Of a stretch of 64,000 bases of DNA, positions 17,156 through 25,463 are shown piece by piece (position 1 is the stretch's first letter; every line of letters begins with the position of its first letter). Source of the DNA: Hydrogenophaga sp040372165 (GTDB lineage: Bacteria > Pseudomonadota > Gammaproteobacteria > Burkholderiales > Burkholderiaceae_C); the NCBI RefSeq assembly GCF_040372165.1, contig NZ_BAABWG010000001.1, positions 434,001-498,000 of the forward strand. The letters are read 5' to 3'. The notes beneath the pieces were generated by a model. The model saw only the letters and a program-made list of their open reading frames with translations, was not told where the DNA came from and made no database searches. The position numbers were made by a program, and so were the translations under genes.

Positions 17156-17485
17156 ATGTTGACCATGTTGAATACCCGTAGGTCTCTTGTGGCTCTGGCC
17201 GCTGCCCTGGCTGCGGTGACTGTGTTGCCGGCCTGCTCCGTGACCCGTGGCCAGTCAACGGTGGGCGAGTACATCGACGACACGACGATCACGGCCAAGA
17301 TTCGAGCTGCTTTTGTCGAGAGCGAGCGAGTGGACGCCAGTTCCATCAAGGTCGAGACGCTGGATGGAGAGGTGTTGCTCAGCGGCTTTGCCAAGAGTGA
17401 GGCGGAAAAGACTGCAGCCGAGATGATTGCACGGAACACGGCGGGCGTGCGGCTGGTGAACAATGGGCTGGTGGTTCGTTCGTAA
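17156..17485 (+). CDS. BON-domain lipoprotein (OsmY-like)
   Basis: 109 residues. An N-terminal signal ends in a lipobox, VLPACS, so it is probably a lipoprotein. One BON domain follows: YIDDTTITAKIRAAFVESERVDASSIKVETLDGEVLLSGFAKSE, ending VRLVNNGLVVR. BON domains are thought to bind phospholipid membranes and are found in osmotically induced OsmY and DolP. An AAGGAGAG site precedes the ATG. Between DUF1328 and a receiver protein, it fits an envelope-stress cluster. Confidence 0.88.
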   Translation: MLTMLNTRRSLVALAAALAAVTVLPACSVTRGQSTVGEYIDDTTITAKIRAAFVESERVDASSIKVETLDGEVLLSGFAKSEAEKTAAEMIARNTAGVRLVNNGLVVRS

Positions 17486-17670
17486 GCCGCCTGGTCGAAG
17501 CCGGCCAGACCCAAGGATGAAAGCCCAAGCGCGCGGGCCACTGGTCATGATGGCCAGCCCCGGGCGTGTAGGAATCATCTGACATACAAAATGTTGGCGA
17601 GGGTGTGTAATGTCGAGGAAGGGGCGGAGGGCATAACCGTGATGGCCAGGTAACCCGCCCCTATGTTGCT

Positions 17671-18087
17671 ATGCAAATGAACTCCGCATCCTCACCTCAT
17701 TCTGTTTCGGCAGGCGTGCTGCACTGCTTCATCGTAGAAGACAGTCCTGTGATTTGCTCCAACCTCGTCGAGACACTGCATGAATTGGTGGAGCTCGACC
17801 TGTTAGGGACGGCTGAAAGCGAGGAAGAAGCTGTGACGTGGCTCTTGAAAGCACCTTCGACTTGCAACCTCATGATCATCGACGTCTTTCTCAAGTCAGG
17901 GACCGGGATCGAAGTGCTGCGTCAGGCCAGGCAGAAACTGCCCAAGGCTGCCTTGGTGGTGCTGACGAACTATGCAACGGCAGACATGCGCAAGCGATGC
18001 CTGAAGATGGGAGCCGATCGGGTGTTCGACAAATCGGCAGAGCTTGAAGAGCTTCTCGAGTATTGCGAAGAGGTTGCCCACGCGTGA
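17671..18087 (+). CDS. Stand-alone response-regulator receiver protein
   Basis: 138 residues made of one CheY-like receiver domain and nothing else: acidic residues in HCFIVEDSPVIC, phospho-acceptor Asp in LMIIDVFLKSGTG, switch threonine in VVLTNYAT, and the conserved lysine in VFDKSAEL. There is no output domain, so it probably acts by protein contact or as a phosphate sink. A second ATG is six bases downstream of the chosen one. It is convergent with a LuxR-type regulator and close to the histidine kinase at 18820, which is the obvious candidate donor; that pairing is inference. Confidence 0.88.
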   Translation: MQMNSASSPHSVSAGVLHCFIVEDSPVICSNLVETLHELVELDLLGTAESEEEAVTWLLKAPSTCNLMIIDVFLKSGTGIEVLRQARQKLPKAALVVLTNYATADMRKRCLKMGADRVFDKSAELEELLEYCEEVAHA

Positions 18088-18140
18088 GGTGACCTGCGGT
18101 GTCGCTGCGTGTCTTGTTTGCCTTGCTTCCGCCCTGTGGG

Positions 18141-18773
18141 CTATTGAATCAGCCCGTTCTTGAGAGCGTAGTAGGTGAGATCGCTGTTTGAGGCGAGCTT
18201 CATTTTTTCCATCACCCGAGTGCGGTAGGTACTGACTGTTTTGACGCTCAGACTCATGCTGTCTGCAATGTTGCCGACCGTCTCGCCCTTGGCGAGCCTG
18301 AGAAAGACCTGGAACTCACGGTCCGAAAGCTCTTCGTGTGGTTGCTTGTTCGCGTCGCCACCCAGCGTATCTGCCAGCAACTCGGCAACCGCCGGCGTGA
18401 TGTACTTTCGGCCCCGGTGGACGGTCTGTATCGCGGTGATGATGTCTTCAGGATCGCATTCCTTGTTCAGGTATCCACTAGCTCCTTGCTTGAGCAAGGT
18501 CGTGGCGTAATGGGCCTCCGGAAATCCGCTCAGGATGAGGACGGGAAGATCGGGCTCTCGGGCCTTGATGGCTGCAAGCGCATCAACGCCGCTTTGATCT
18601 GGCATGGACAAGTCCATGATCAGGACATCCACTTCACCTTGTCGCACCAGATCGAGGGCTTCTTTCCCGTTGCCGGCTTCGCCGGTCACCCGAAGGTCAA
18701 CCTGGTCAGACAGGAATTGCTTGAGGCCAGTGCGAACAATGGCGTGGTCGTCGACGATTCCAATCCGGATCAT
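18141..18773 (-). CDS. NarL/LuxR-family response regulator
   Basis: 210 residues. A receiver domain comes first (IGIVDDHAIVRTGL, phospho-acceptor in VLIMDLSMPDQSG, VLILSGF, lysine in GYLNKE). A C-terminal LuxR helix-turn-helix follows (LSDREFQVFLRLAKGETVGNIADSMSLS, VKTVSTYRTRVMEKM). The ATG at 18773 gives the canonical start; the open frame runs 12 codons further. It lies head-to-head with the histidine kinase at 18820, only 46 bp apart, so the two form a two-component system with a shared promoter region. The regulator is a candidate for controlling the neighbouring stress genes. Confidence 0.93.
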   Translation of the reverse strand: MIRIGIVDDHAIVRTGLKQFLSDQVDLRVTGEAGNGKEALDLVRQGEVDVLIMDLSMPDQSGVDALAAIKAREPDLPVLILSGFPEAHYATTLLKQGASGYLNKECDPEDIITAIQTVHRGRKYITPAVAELLADTLGGDANKQPHEELSDREFQVFLRLAKGETVGNIADSMSLSVKTVSTYRTRVMEKMKLASNSDLTYYALKNGLIQ

Positions 18774-18819
18774 GTTGGGTTCGCTCCATGCGTTTCGTAG
18801 TTGCTGCATAGTCTAGGGC

Positions 18820-20208
18820 ATGACACGTCTGAAATTTCTCTTCTCCAATGCATCCCGCATTCGTGCTGTGGCCTATCCACTGGCGGTCGTGGCGGCATTG
18901 CTGCTGGTTGGCGTGAGCGAATTGGCGTATCAGCAAGCGCGTGGACACCTGGCTGAGCAGGTGGACAAGGGTCGTGCTCGCCTGGAGCTGATTCGCTTGC
19001 TGCGTGTGGTCTCGGATGCCGAGAGTGGAAAGCGTGGCTACTTGCTGGTAGGTGGCCAGGATTACCTTGATCCATACCACCAGGCACATGCTCGTGCGCT
19101 CGAACAACTGAAGCTGCTCAACGATGCCTACACCGCGCTGGGTGATGAAGAGGCGCTGGCGCGCATGGCGACCATCGGGCAGGTAGTTGAGGCCAAATTT
19201 GCCGAAATGGAAGAGGTGATGGCGCGATCAGATGCCGGCAACAGGGAGTTCGCGCTGGACCTGGTGCGCTCTGGCATTGGCCGGGAAATGATGGAGGAGC
19301 TGCAGGCTGAGGTCGATGCCTTGATGGCTGACCAGACGGGCAAGATCGGTGTCGGGGTAGGGCAGGTGTTCGAGACTTTGAGTCTCAGCCGGATCGGTGT
19401 GGCCTCTTTGACATTTCTGAGTCTGCTGGTGTTGATCATGTTCATGCGGCAGGCGGGCGCCATGCAAGACCAGCGAGCGGCGCAACAGCTGGCGCTGGCA
19501 CGTGAGCGGGATGCGCTGGAGGAGGCCGTGCATGCGCGGACCCAGGACCTGCGGGAACTGGCGCAACACATGCAGACAGTGCGCGAGGATGAGCGCGCCG
19601 CCCTGGCCAGGGAGCTGCACGACGAACTCGGTGCGCTCTTGACAGCGGCCAAGCTGGATGTGGCGCGGATCAAGCCGAAGATGAAACACGCTTTGCCAGA
19701 CATGTTGCCGCGCCTGACGCACCTGACGGAAACCCTGAACTCAGGCATTGCCCTCAAACGCCGGATCATTGAGGATCTCAGGCCGTCGACGCTCAGCAGT
19801 CTTGGCCTGGTGCCGGCGCTGGAGATCTTGTGCGGAGAGTTCGGCAATGGTGCAGGCATTTCGATGAATGTGGAACTGGACGACATCAAGGCAGAAGCCT
19901 CGATTGAGCTGACGCTGTTCAGGGTGGTGCAGGAAGCGCTGACGAACGTGGGCAAGTATGCGAGGGCTTCGCGGGTGGACGTGACACTGCGCAAGGAGGA
20001 GGGGAAGGCTGTTCTGTGTGTGCAGGACAATGGTGTGGGCTTCAACCCTAAGGCCGAACATGCAGGACATCACGGCCTGCGTGGCATGCGCTTCCGGGTC
20101 GAAGCTGTGAACGGGATGCTCACGGTCATGTCTCGCGCTGGAGAAGGCGCCCGCATTTGCGCGGAAGTGCCGTTGCCGGCTGCAACAGTCTCAGCAGTTG
20201 CCGGGTAG
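18820..20208 (+). CDS. CHASE3-type sensor histidine kinase (HisKA_3 family)
   Basis: 462 residues. The first membrane helix is near 17-37 and a periplasmic CHASE3-like domain of about 150 residues follows (ESGKRGYLLVGGQDYLDPY is typical). The second helix is near 190-210. A coiled coil leads to a HisKA_3 dimerisation domain with the phospho-acceptor in ALARELHDELGALL. The HATPase region has VVQEALTNVGKYARAS and VQDNGVGF. Such NarX-type kinases pair with LuxR-type regulators, here encoded divergently. CHASE3 ligands are unknown. Confidence 0.92.
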   Translation: MTRLKFLFSNASRIRAVAYPLAVVAALLLVGVSELAYQQARGHLAEQVDKGRARLELIRLLRVVSDAESGKRGYLLVGGQDYLDPYHQAHARALEQLKLLNDAYTALGDEEALARMATIGQVVEAKFAEMEEVMARSDAGNREFALDLVRSGIGREMMEELQAEVDALMADQTGKIGVGVGQVFETLSLSRIGVASLTFLSLLVLIMFMRQAGAMQDQRAAQQLALARERDALEEAVHARTQDLRELAQHMQTVREDERAALARELHDELGALLTAAKLDVARIKPKMKHALPDMLPRLTHLTETLNSGIALKRRIIEDLRPSTLSSLGLVPALEILCGEFGNGAGISMNVELDDIKAEASIELTLFRVVQEALTNVGKYARASRVDVTLRKEEGKAVLCVQDNGVGFNPKAEHAGHHGLRGMRFRVEAVNGMLTVMSRAGEGARICAEVPLPAATVSAVAG

Positions 20209-20235
20209 GTCGGCTCCTACATCGCAACGGATCAA

Positions 20236-20302
20236 TCGCCGACAGGTGTTTGCGGCATCGGCTGCTGCGGGCGCTGATCTTGCCGCCATACAGTGAACTC
20301 AT
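20236..20302 (+). promoter_or_regulatory. Degenerate copy of the box/GTCAT arrangement before second DUF1328 gene
   Basis: TACAGTGAACTCATGGCCAG at 20289-20308 matches 17 of 20 bases of the block before the first DUF1328 gene. At the conserved 53-nt distance upstream lies TCGCCGACA (20236-20244), a weak match to TGT-N3-ACA. A better TCCTACA lies 23 bp further out at 20215-20221. Promoter role is inferred. Confidence 0.35.
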
Positions 20303-20346
20303 GGCCAGGCGCTTTCTGCCCGGTCTCCATTCAAAAGGAGTTCACC

Positions 20347-20508
20347 ATGTTGCACTACGCAGTCGTTTTCTTCGTCATCGCCCTGATTGCTGCTGTATTC
20401 GGCTTTGGCGGCATTGCTGCTGGCGCAGCCGGGATCGCGAAGCTGCTCTTCCTTGTCTTCGTCGTGATGGCCATTGCCACGTTTCTTCTTGGCCTGGGCA
20501 AACGCTAG
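20347..20508 (+). CDS. DUF1328 small membrane protein, copy 2
   Basis: 53 residues: MLHYAVVFFVIALIAAV then the family core GFGGIAAGAAGIAKLLF and a second helix. The ATG at 20347 follows AAAAGGAG. It is a paralogue of the protein at 16883 and shares a 20-bp upstream block with it. It is the first gene of a short plus-strand series leading into the yqjD-yqjE-like genes. The molecular role is unknown. Confidence 0.86.
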   Translation: MLHYAVVFFVIALIAAVFGFGGIAAGAAGIAKLLFLVFVVMAIATFLLGLGKR

Positions 20509-20618
20509 AACGCGTCCGCTTCCGAGCAACTCGTCGGGAATCGCTCGCCGCTGGTGATTCCGGATCAGGTCACTGGTCAGCACCGATATTCACAGTTTCA
20601 TATCCAGGAGAGATACAC

Positions 20619-21014
20619 ATGAACGCCACTTCAAAAGCCATTCACAGCACGTTCGAATCTGTAGAGAAGGCGGCCGATCAAACGGCCACCGCGACTGAAG
20701 GTTTGATTGAGTCAACCCGTGTCATCGCCAACGGCGCTCTGGATAAAGCAGAGGCCTCTGTCAAAAAATTGCACAAGGCGGCGCCCCGCAAGCTTGGGTC
20801 TGCCGCGACCCAGGTGGATGAATTTGCGCAGAGGCGCTTGGCCCAGGCCAAGGCTGTACAGGTGAAGGTCAGGGAAACCGCCAACGACTACACGGAGAAG
20901 GCTGCCAGCAAAGTTCGCGAGAAACCACTGCAGTCAGTGCTGATGGCTGCAGCTGCAGGCGCCACGGTGGCGACGCTCGTGACGATGGCCAAGAAGCGCA
21001 AACTGGCGAGCTGA
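20619..21014 (+). CDS. DUF883/ElaB/YqjD-like protein
   Basis: 131 residues. The long soluble helical part is rich in Ala, Lys and Glu (QTATATEGLIESTRVIANGALDKAEASVKK), and a C-terminal segment carries a glycine/alanine-rich hydrophobic stretch (LMAAAAGATVATLVTM) ending in basic residues. This is the plan of YqjD/ElaB, tail-anchored inner-membrane proteins reported to associate with ribosomes in stationary phase in E. coli. The following two genes occupy the yqjE and yqjK positions. The start has CCAGGAGAG upstream. Confidence 0.75.
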   Translation: MNATSKAIHSTFESVEKAADQTATATEGLIESTRVIANGALDKAEASVKKLHKAAPRKLGSAATQVDEFAQRRLAQAKAVQVKVRETANDYTEKAASKVREKPLQSVLMAAAAGATVATLVTMAKKRKLAS

Positions 21015-21096
21015 GTGCTTGTTCGAAGTCTCGCTGATCGCAACGTTGCGCCCAGGCCTGCAGGCATGGCCTGGGCGCTCCCGGGAAGTTCAAACC

Positions 21097-21492
21097 ATGA
21101 TGAAGACGCTTGTACACCTCGCCTTGCGAAGACCAGAACTGGTGTCTGAGCATGCTCAGGCGTATGCGTGTCTGGTGCAAACTGAAGCCCAGGCGGCTGC
21201 CAGAGAGCTGCAGACAAGATGGGCGTGGTTTTCGGTTTGTGTGGCTGGTGGTGTTGTCGCCGCGATTCTGGCTGGGGTTTCGGCCATGTTGTGGGTCGTG
21301 GCCAGCGAGAGCGAACCAGCCTTGGTCGGCCATTGGGTCTTCTGGATCGCGCCAGTGGTGCCAGCGGTGCTTTCAGCTTTGGCAGGGTGGAAATTTGCCC
21401 GGTGTGCAGTCAGTGTGGATTTCCCTTTGACGCGTGAGCAGTTGGCACTGGATGCGCGCTGGCTGGACAACGGCAAGGAGTCTCTCTCATGA
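21097..21492 (+). CDS. YqjE-like phage-holin-family membrane protein
   Basis: 131 residues with two strong membrane helices (FSVCVAGGVVAAILAGVSAMLWVVA and VFWIAPVVPAVLSALAGWKFA) after a helical N-terminal region starting MMKTLVHLALRRPELVSEH. This matches the YqjE/holin III superfamily proteins that follow yqjD in many proteobacteria. Despite the family name there are no phage genes nearby. Its stop overlaps the next start by four bases (ATGA), indicating translational coupling. Confidence 0.72.
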   Translation: MMKTLVHLALRRPELVSEHAQAYACLVQTEAQAAARELQTRWAWFSVCVAGGVVAAILAGVSAMLWVVASESEPALVGHWVFWIAPVVPAVLSALAGWKFARCAVSVDFPLTREQLALDARWLDNGKESLS

Positions 21493-22019
21493 GTGCGCAA
21501 GACTCATCATTCGTGACGCCCGCACAATCCGCTGCACTGCGCCTTTCGGCCACGCGGCGGATGATGCAGAGAGCGGTTTGCAATGCATCCCCAGTTCAGG
21601 AGCACAGACGGTATGCGGGCCATGGCGGGGCAGCTGACACGTCCACGCGTGAAGTGCCAGCAGGTTGGAATCAGCTAGCAGACATGGCGATCTGGCAGCC
21701 CTTGCTGGAGCCGGCTGTCTCGGTCATTCGACGGCACCCGCTTGGCAGCCTCGGTGCGGCGGCCGGGTTTGGTGCTGCGCTGATCATGACCAAGCCTTGG
21801 CGTTGGACGTTTTTGCAAAAGCATCTAGACGATCTGCCCGATCAAATCGGCTCGTGGGCCTCCGTGCAACTGGCGGACCCTGAGCTTCGGGGCTCGCTGC
21901 TGGCATGGCTGGGCATTCAAGATCATGGGGTTGACGCGGCCAACGAGGGCGAGACCGGGGCGGGCAGGGATGGCACTGCCGATTTTTCCACGCAGTACCA
22001 CGCGCAGAAAGGTATGTGA
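21489..22019 (+). CDS. Hypothetical protein in the yqjK position
   Basis: 176 residues, not recognised by family. The N-terminal part is basic (LRLSATRRMMQR). The centre has one short hydrophobic stretch after a basic turn, IRRHPLGSLGAAAGFGAALIMTKPW, faintly like the end of E. coli YqjK. An amphipathic region and a low-complexity C terminus (GVDAANEGETGAGRDG) follow. E. coli YqjK is only about 100 residues, so this is longer. It is translationally coupled to the YqjE-like gene, which supports a joint role at the inner membrane. Confidence 0.6.
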   Translation: MSAQDSSFVTPAQSAALRLSATRRMMQRAVCNASPVQEHRRYAGHGGAADTSTREVPAGWNQLADMAIWQPLLEPAVSVIRRHPLGSLGAAAGFGAALIMTKPWRWTFLQKHLDDLPDQIGSWASVQLADPELRGSLLAWLGIQDHGVDAANEGETGAGRDGTADFSTQYHAQKGM

Positions 22020-22021
22020 GC

Positions 22022-22180
22022 ATGTTCGATGAAGATGAGTCATCCCTTCCAATCAACTCCGACGCCCTGAGCACGACCGACGCTCAGCGCTGGTTCTACG
22101 GCGGAACACCTCCAGCGCAGGCTGCGCGATGGGCCTACCCGTTTTGTGATGGCGAAGATGCAGCTGCCACAGTGACGTAG
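22022..22180 (+). CDS. Possible 52-residue small protein
   Basis: The ATG at 22022 lies two bases after the previous stop and is preceded by GAAAGG at nine bases. The 52-codon frame begins MFDEDESSLP, contains RWFYGGTPPAQAARWAYPF and ends with TAG at 22180. I know no family for it. Proximity and the RBS are the only support; it may be a chance frame in the operon's trailer. Confidence 0.35.
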   Translation: MFDEDESSLPINSDALSTTDAQRWFYGGTPPAQAARWAYPFCDGEDAAATVT

Positions 22181-22262
22181 GCATCCAGGCTTCAAGCCAT
22201 TGGCGAGCACCCGAGCCCTAGCAGGCACAATGTGAGCTTGTTGAACAAGGCTATGTGGCAGG

Positions 22263-23003
22263 TTGAGTGTGAGGCTTGAAGAGATACTGTATTCGCAGGG
22301 ATTTGGAACGCGGCGCGTCTGCCTGGGTCTGATCCAGCAGGGGCACGTAAGGGTTGGAGCGGAAGACCGCCTGGCCCAGGACCCAGACGAAGACCTGGAG
22401 ACGGACGGGCTGGTGTTCAGGGTTCAGGATGAGCTGTGGGCTTTCCAGCCGCTGGCCTATCTCATGCTGAACAAGCCTGCAGGATACGAGTGCTCACAGA
22501 AGCCGTCTGTGCACCCGAGCGTGTATACCCTTTTGCCACCGCCTTTGAGGCAGCGGCCTGGCGGGGCGTCTGCCGGAGTCCAGACCGTCGGCAGGCTTGA
22601 TCAGGACACCACAGGCCTCCTGCTGCTTTCTGACGATGGCAAGTTCATACATCGCATGAGTTCGCCCAAGCACCATGTGCCCAAGGTCTACCAGGCGACC
22701 GTGCGTGACGCGATGGACGAACAGCAACGTCGACGTTTGCTCGAAGGGGTGGTGCTGCGCGACGACCCCAAACCTGTCAAGGCGGTGGCTTGTGAGATCA
22801 CAGGGCCGCATACGCTGAGCTTGACCCTTACCGAAGGCAAGTACCACCAAGTCAAACGAATGCTGGCCGCTGTGGGGAACCTGGTCACGGGTTTGCACCG
22901 CAGCCAGACGGGCAGTCTGCACTTGCCTGACGAGCTGTCCAGAGGGGAGTGGCGGTGGTTGACACAGGAAGAGGTGGCTTCTCTCACCGCACGGCAAACC
23001 TGA
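22263..23003 (+). CDS. RsuA/RluB-family pseudouridine synthase
   Basis: 246 residues. An S4-like RNA-binding N terminus (RLEEILYSQGFGTRRVCLGLIQQGHVRV) is followed by the catalytic domain with the active-site Asp in GRLDQDTTGLLLLSDDG. KVYQATV and the C-terminal GKYHQVKRMLAAVGN are also diagnostic. Members isomerise specific uridines in 16S or 23S rRNA; I cannot say which site. The open frame starts with TTG at 22263. A GTG at 22269 with GGCAGG six bases upstream, giving MRLEEIL, may be the real start. Confidence 0.9.
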   Translation: MSVRLEEILYSQGFGTRRVCLGLIQQGHVRVGAEDRLAQDPDEDLETDGLVFRVQDELWAFQPLAYLMLNKPAGYECSQKPSVHPSVYTLLPPPLRQRPGGASAGVQTVGRLDQDTTGLLLLSDDGKFIHRMSSPKHHVPKVYQATVRDAMDEQQRRRLLEGVVLRDDPKPVKAVACEITGPHTLSLTLTEGKYHQVKRMLAAVGNLVTGLHRSQTGSLHLPDELSRGEWRWLTQEEVASLTARQT

Positions 23004-23046
23004 TCAGGCGGCGCTTTGGGGCAGTCTGCCACCGGTACTGATGCCG

Positions 23047-23781
23047 TCAGAGCAAATCGCCCTTGCGGCTGTCCAGTGGCATGAGAAAGGAGTTCTCCCC
23101 CCACTGTGAATGGAGGTCTCCCCGTGGATCGACAGTGCTGTTAGGCCATGAGGACAGGCCGCCAAAGTCGGTGTTGCCGCGATTGCGGCGGCGACGGTCG
23201 ATGGCACTGCGCAGGTTGGCCTGTGCATCGTGGAGTGCTCGCTGCTCTTCTTCGTTCTGGCGGATAGTCTGCGCCTCGCGACTTTCCCCAAGGAACTCTG
23301 CGCGGATCTCGGCAACTGGCGGAAGATCATCCGGCCGGACGATCCAGTAGGGGTACCCGCATTGCGTGAGCAAGCCATATTTGAGACGCCGCACTTGCGG
23401 GCGGATGCCGGCCTTGGGAGGCACATCAATGCAACCGACGACCCGGCCGTCGGTGTGGCAGATGGTAAAGGTGCAGTAGACGCTCGCCAGCAACTGGTAC
23501 CAGTTTTTGCCTTCCTCGGGGTCCCGGGGCAGGGTGAAACGAGTGACCGGCAGCTTGATCATCACGTGGTGATCGTAGAAGGTACGGGAGAGCCAGTGCC
23601 AGGTACGGACTTCATCGCTGTTGAGCAGGGCGCGAGACATCAGCGGCCAGTGCTTCGGGAGCCTGCGCTTCTGCCGCTCCTGCCGGACTTTCCACCAACG
23701 GTGCACCATGCCACCCAGGACAATCAGGGCAGGCACGAGCAAGAGGAGCAGCCAGAGAGGGATAGGAAGAGGCTCAGTCAT
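23047..23781 (-). CDS. Membrane-anchored DUF2726-like protein
   Basis: 244 residues. One N-terminal membrane helix (PLWLLLLLVPALIVLGGMVHRWW) and a basic stretch precede a domain running LLNSDEVRTWHWLSRTF ... VMIKLPVTRF ... FTICHTDGRVVGCIDVPP ... LLTQCGYPYWIVRPDDLPPVAEIRAEFLG. That pattern resembles DUF2726, a restriction-endonuclease-like fold of unknown role, though I recognise it by eye only. A coiled-coil and Arg-rich tail (RSAIDRRRRNRGN) follows. I chose the ATG at 23781 because it gives the anchor directly. No operon partner is evident. Confidence 0.6.
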   Translation of the reverse strand: MTEPLPIPLWLLLLLVPALIVLGGMVHRWWKVRQERQKRRLPKHWPLMSRALLNSDEVRTWHWLSRTFYDHHVMIKLPVTRFTLPRDPEEGKNWYQLLASVYCTFTICHTDGRVVGCIDVPPKAGIRPQVRRLKYGLLTQCGYPYWIVRPDDLPPVAEIRAEFLGESREAQTIRQNEEEQRALHDAQANLRSAIDRRRRNRGNTDFGGLSSWPNSTVDPRGDLHSQWGENSFLMPLDSRKGDLL

Positions 23782-23995
23782 TGGAGAGCGAAGGCACCGC
23801 TTATGTGTCAAATTGTAGAGTCGCATGTGCCGCCTCAGCGACGGTCTGCGGAAATGCGTACTCTATTTGTGACTTATTTGGCGGTAGTGCAGATTCGAGA
23901 TGTGGTATTTCGTACTCAAAACAACCCTCGAGTCTAGTACTTTCTGATTGCGCCTCGCTGACGCCGCTTCTTCGCTCCAGTCGCTGAACGCAAAT

Positions 23996-25396
23996 TCAGC
24001 GCACGTAGCCCCAGGCTCTCAACCTGGACACGGCGTACTGAGCTGCTTTGCCTTCACGGTTGCCCTCCAGGTAGCTTGCATAGTGCTGGGCCGCCTTTTC
24101 CTTTTCGCCCATGCCTTCGAGGGACACGCCTTTGAGAAACAGGACGCCAGCGTTGCCTGGAAGAAGTCTGTCGAACTGGTCGAGGCTGGCAAAGGCATTG
24201 CCGGGGTCTTTCATCTGCAGGGCCAGTACGCCGGCCAGTTTGTGGGCCTGGGCCTCTTGTGGGTACAGGGCCTGGGCCTGTCTGGCCACGCTGCGTGCCT
24301 GGCCGGGTTGTCCCATGGCCTGGAGGCACTGGGCCATTCGAACATGGGCGGCGTAGTCGCGTGGACCACTCTTCATGGCGCTTTGGAGAGCTGTGTGTGC
24401 TTGAGGCAAGGCTTCGCGCGCCATGGCGCTCTCGCCTTCCTGGCAAAGTTTGATGACGCTTCGCTGGGCGCGGAGGCTGCTGGTGGAGTCCATGAACCTC
24501 TCCCGCTGGGGGGAGGCGCCCAGACTTGCGGCGTAACTGGTTTTCGCCGCCACGGCGGCAGCGTCGCGTCGCTCGCGGCTCATGGGGTGGGAGGAGAACA
24601 TGGTGGCCAACATGCCCGGCTCCTGCTTTTCCTGGTCGACCAGAAGCTGGTGCAGCTCTGTCATGCCGTTGGCTGGGTAGCCGGCCTTGACCATATAGGA
24701 CTGCCCCAGCGCATCGGCTTCACGCTCGTTGTCCCGGGAGTAGCTGGCCAGCAAGGCGCTGGCCCCCACCTGTGAGCCGAGCCCGACAAGACCACTCCAT
24801 TTGCTGCCACTGGCGGCGACGTTCAGACCAGCTACCGCCACCTGTGTCACCATGGCCGAGCCCTGCCGCTGCGCCGCATGGCGTGCATTCACGTGGCCCA
24901 TCTCATGGCCGAGCAATGCCGCCAGCTCGGCCTCGTCCTTCAGCTCGACCAGGATGCCCCGGGTCACACCCATGGCTCCGCCCGGGAAGGTGTACGCGTT
25001 GACGTGATTGGCGTTGAGCACGCGGTAGGAGTAGGGCATGTCCGGGCGGTGCGTCAGTCCTTGCATCTGACGGCCCACTTGCTGAACATAATCATTGCTG
25101 GGTGCATCCTGCACGGCGCCTAGATCTTGCGAGAACTGATGCGGTGACACCTTCGCGTCGATCGCGCGTTCCTGCTCTTCACTCATGCCGACCAGAATCG
25201 ACTCGCCGGACACGGGCGACTGGGCGCAGCCTTGCAACACTGCCAGGGCAGGCGCTGCCGATGCGGCACCCAGCAGCCACAGGCTGCTGCGACGCGATAC
25301 CCGGTTGTGTCGCAACTCCTCTGCCAGGCGACCAAACTCGCCGGCGTTTGTACGTGGGACATCGACGGCCATCACGGAGGGCTTTGTGTTGGTCAT
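23996..25396 (-). CDS. M48-family zinc metalloprotease with TPR tail (BepA-like)
   Basis: 466 residues. A signal region contains a lipobox-like ending, AVLQGCAQ, after an unusually long N terminus. The protease domain has the zinc motif HEMGH in AALLGHEMGHVNARHA and the third ligand in EREADALG. The C-terminal half carries TPR-like repeats from about residue 330. BepA-type proteins degrade or assist misassembled outer-membrane LptD/BamA substrates in the periplasm. AGGAG lies nine bases before the chosen ATG at 25396. The twin arginines in NRVSRRSSLWLLGA resemble a Tat signal, unusual for this family. Confidence 0.88.
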   Translation of the reverse strand: MTNTKPSVMAVDVPRTNAGEFGRLAEELRHNRVSRRSSLWLLGAASAAPALAVLQGCAQSPVSGESILVGMSEEQERAIDAKVSPHQFSQDLGAVQDAPSNDYVQQVGRQMQGLTHRPDMPYSYRVLNANHVNAYTFPGGAMGVTRGILVELKDEAELAALLGHEMGHVNARHAAQRQGSAMVTQVAVAGLNVAASGSKWSGLVGLGSQVGASALLASYSRDNEREADALGQSYMVKAGYPANGMTELHQLLVDQEKQEPGMLATMFSSHPMSRERRDAAAVAAKTSYAASLGASPQRERFMDSTSSLRAQRSVIKLCQEGESAMAREALPQAHTALQSAMKSGPRDYAAHVRMAQCLQAMGQPGQARSVARQAQALYPQEAQAHKLAGVLALQMKDPGNAFASLDQFDRLLPGNAGVLFLKGVSLEGMGEKEKAAQHYASYLEGNREGKAAQYAVSRLRAWGYVR

Positions 25397-25463
25397 GTGT
25401 GTTTCTCCTGCAGTCGCTTGGTAGTGCGTGGTTTCTCCTGGGCCAGGGGTGGCGACGGCGACG

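Noticed and set aside
17567..17575. TGTAGGAAT before the receiver gene as another box copy
   Set aside because: Second half-site is AAT, not ACA, and GTCAT is not at the required position.
21097..21492. Prophage remnant suggested by a holin-family protein
   Set aside because: No other phage genes or attachment sites are near; the YqjD/YqjE context explains it.
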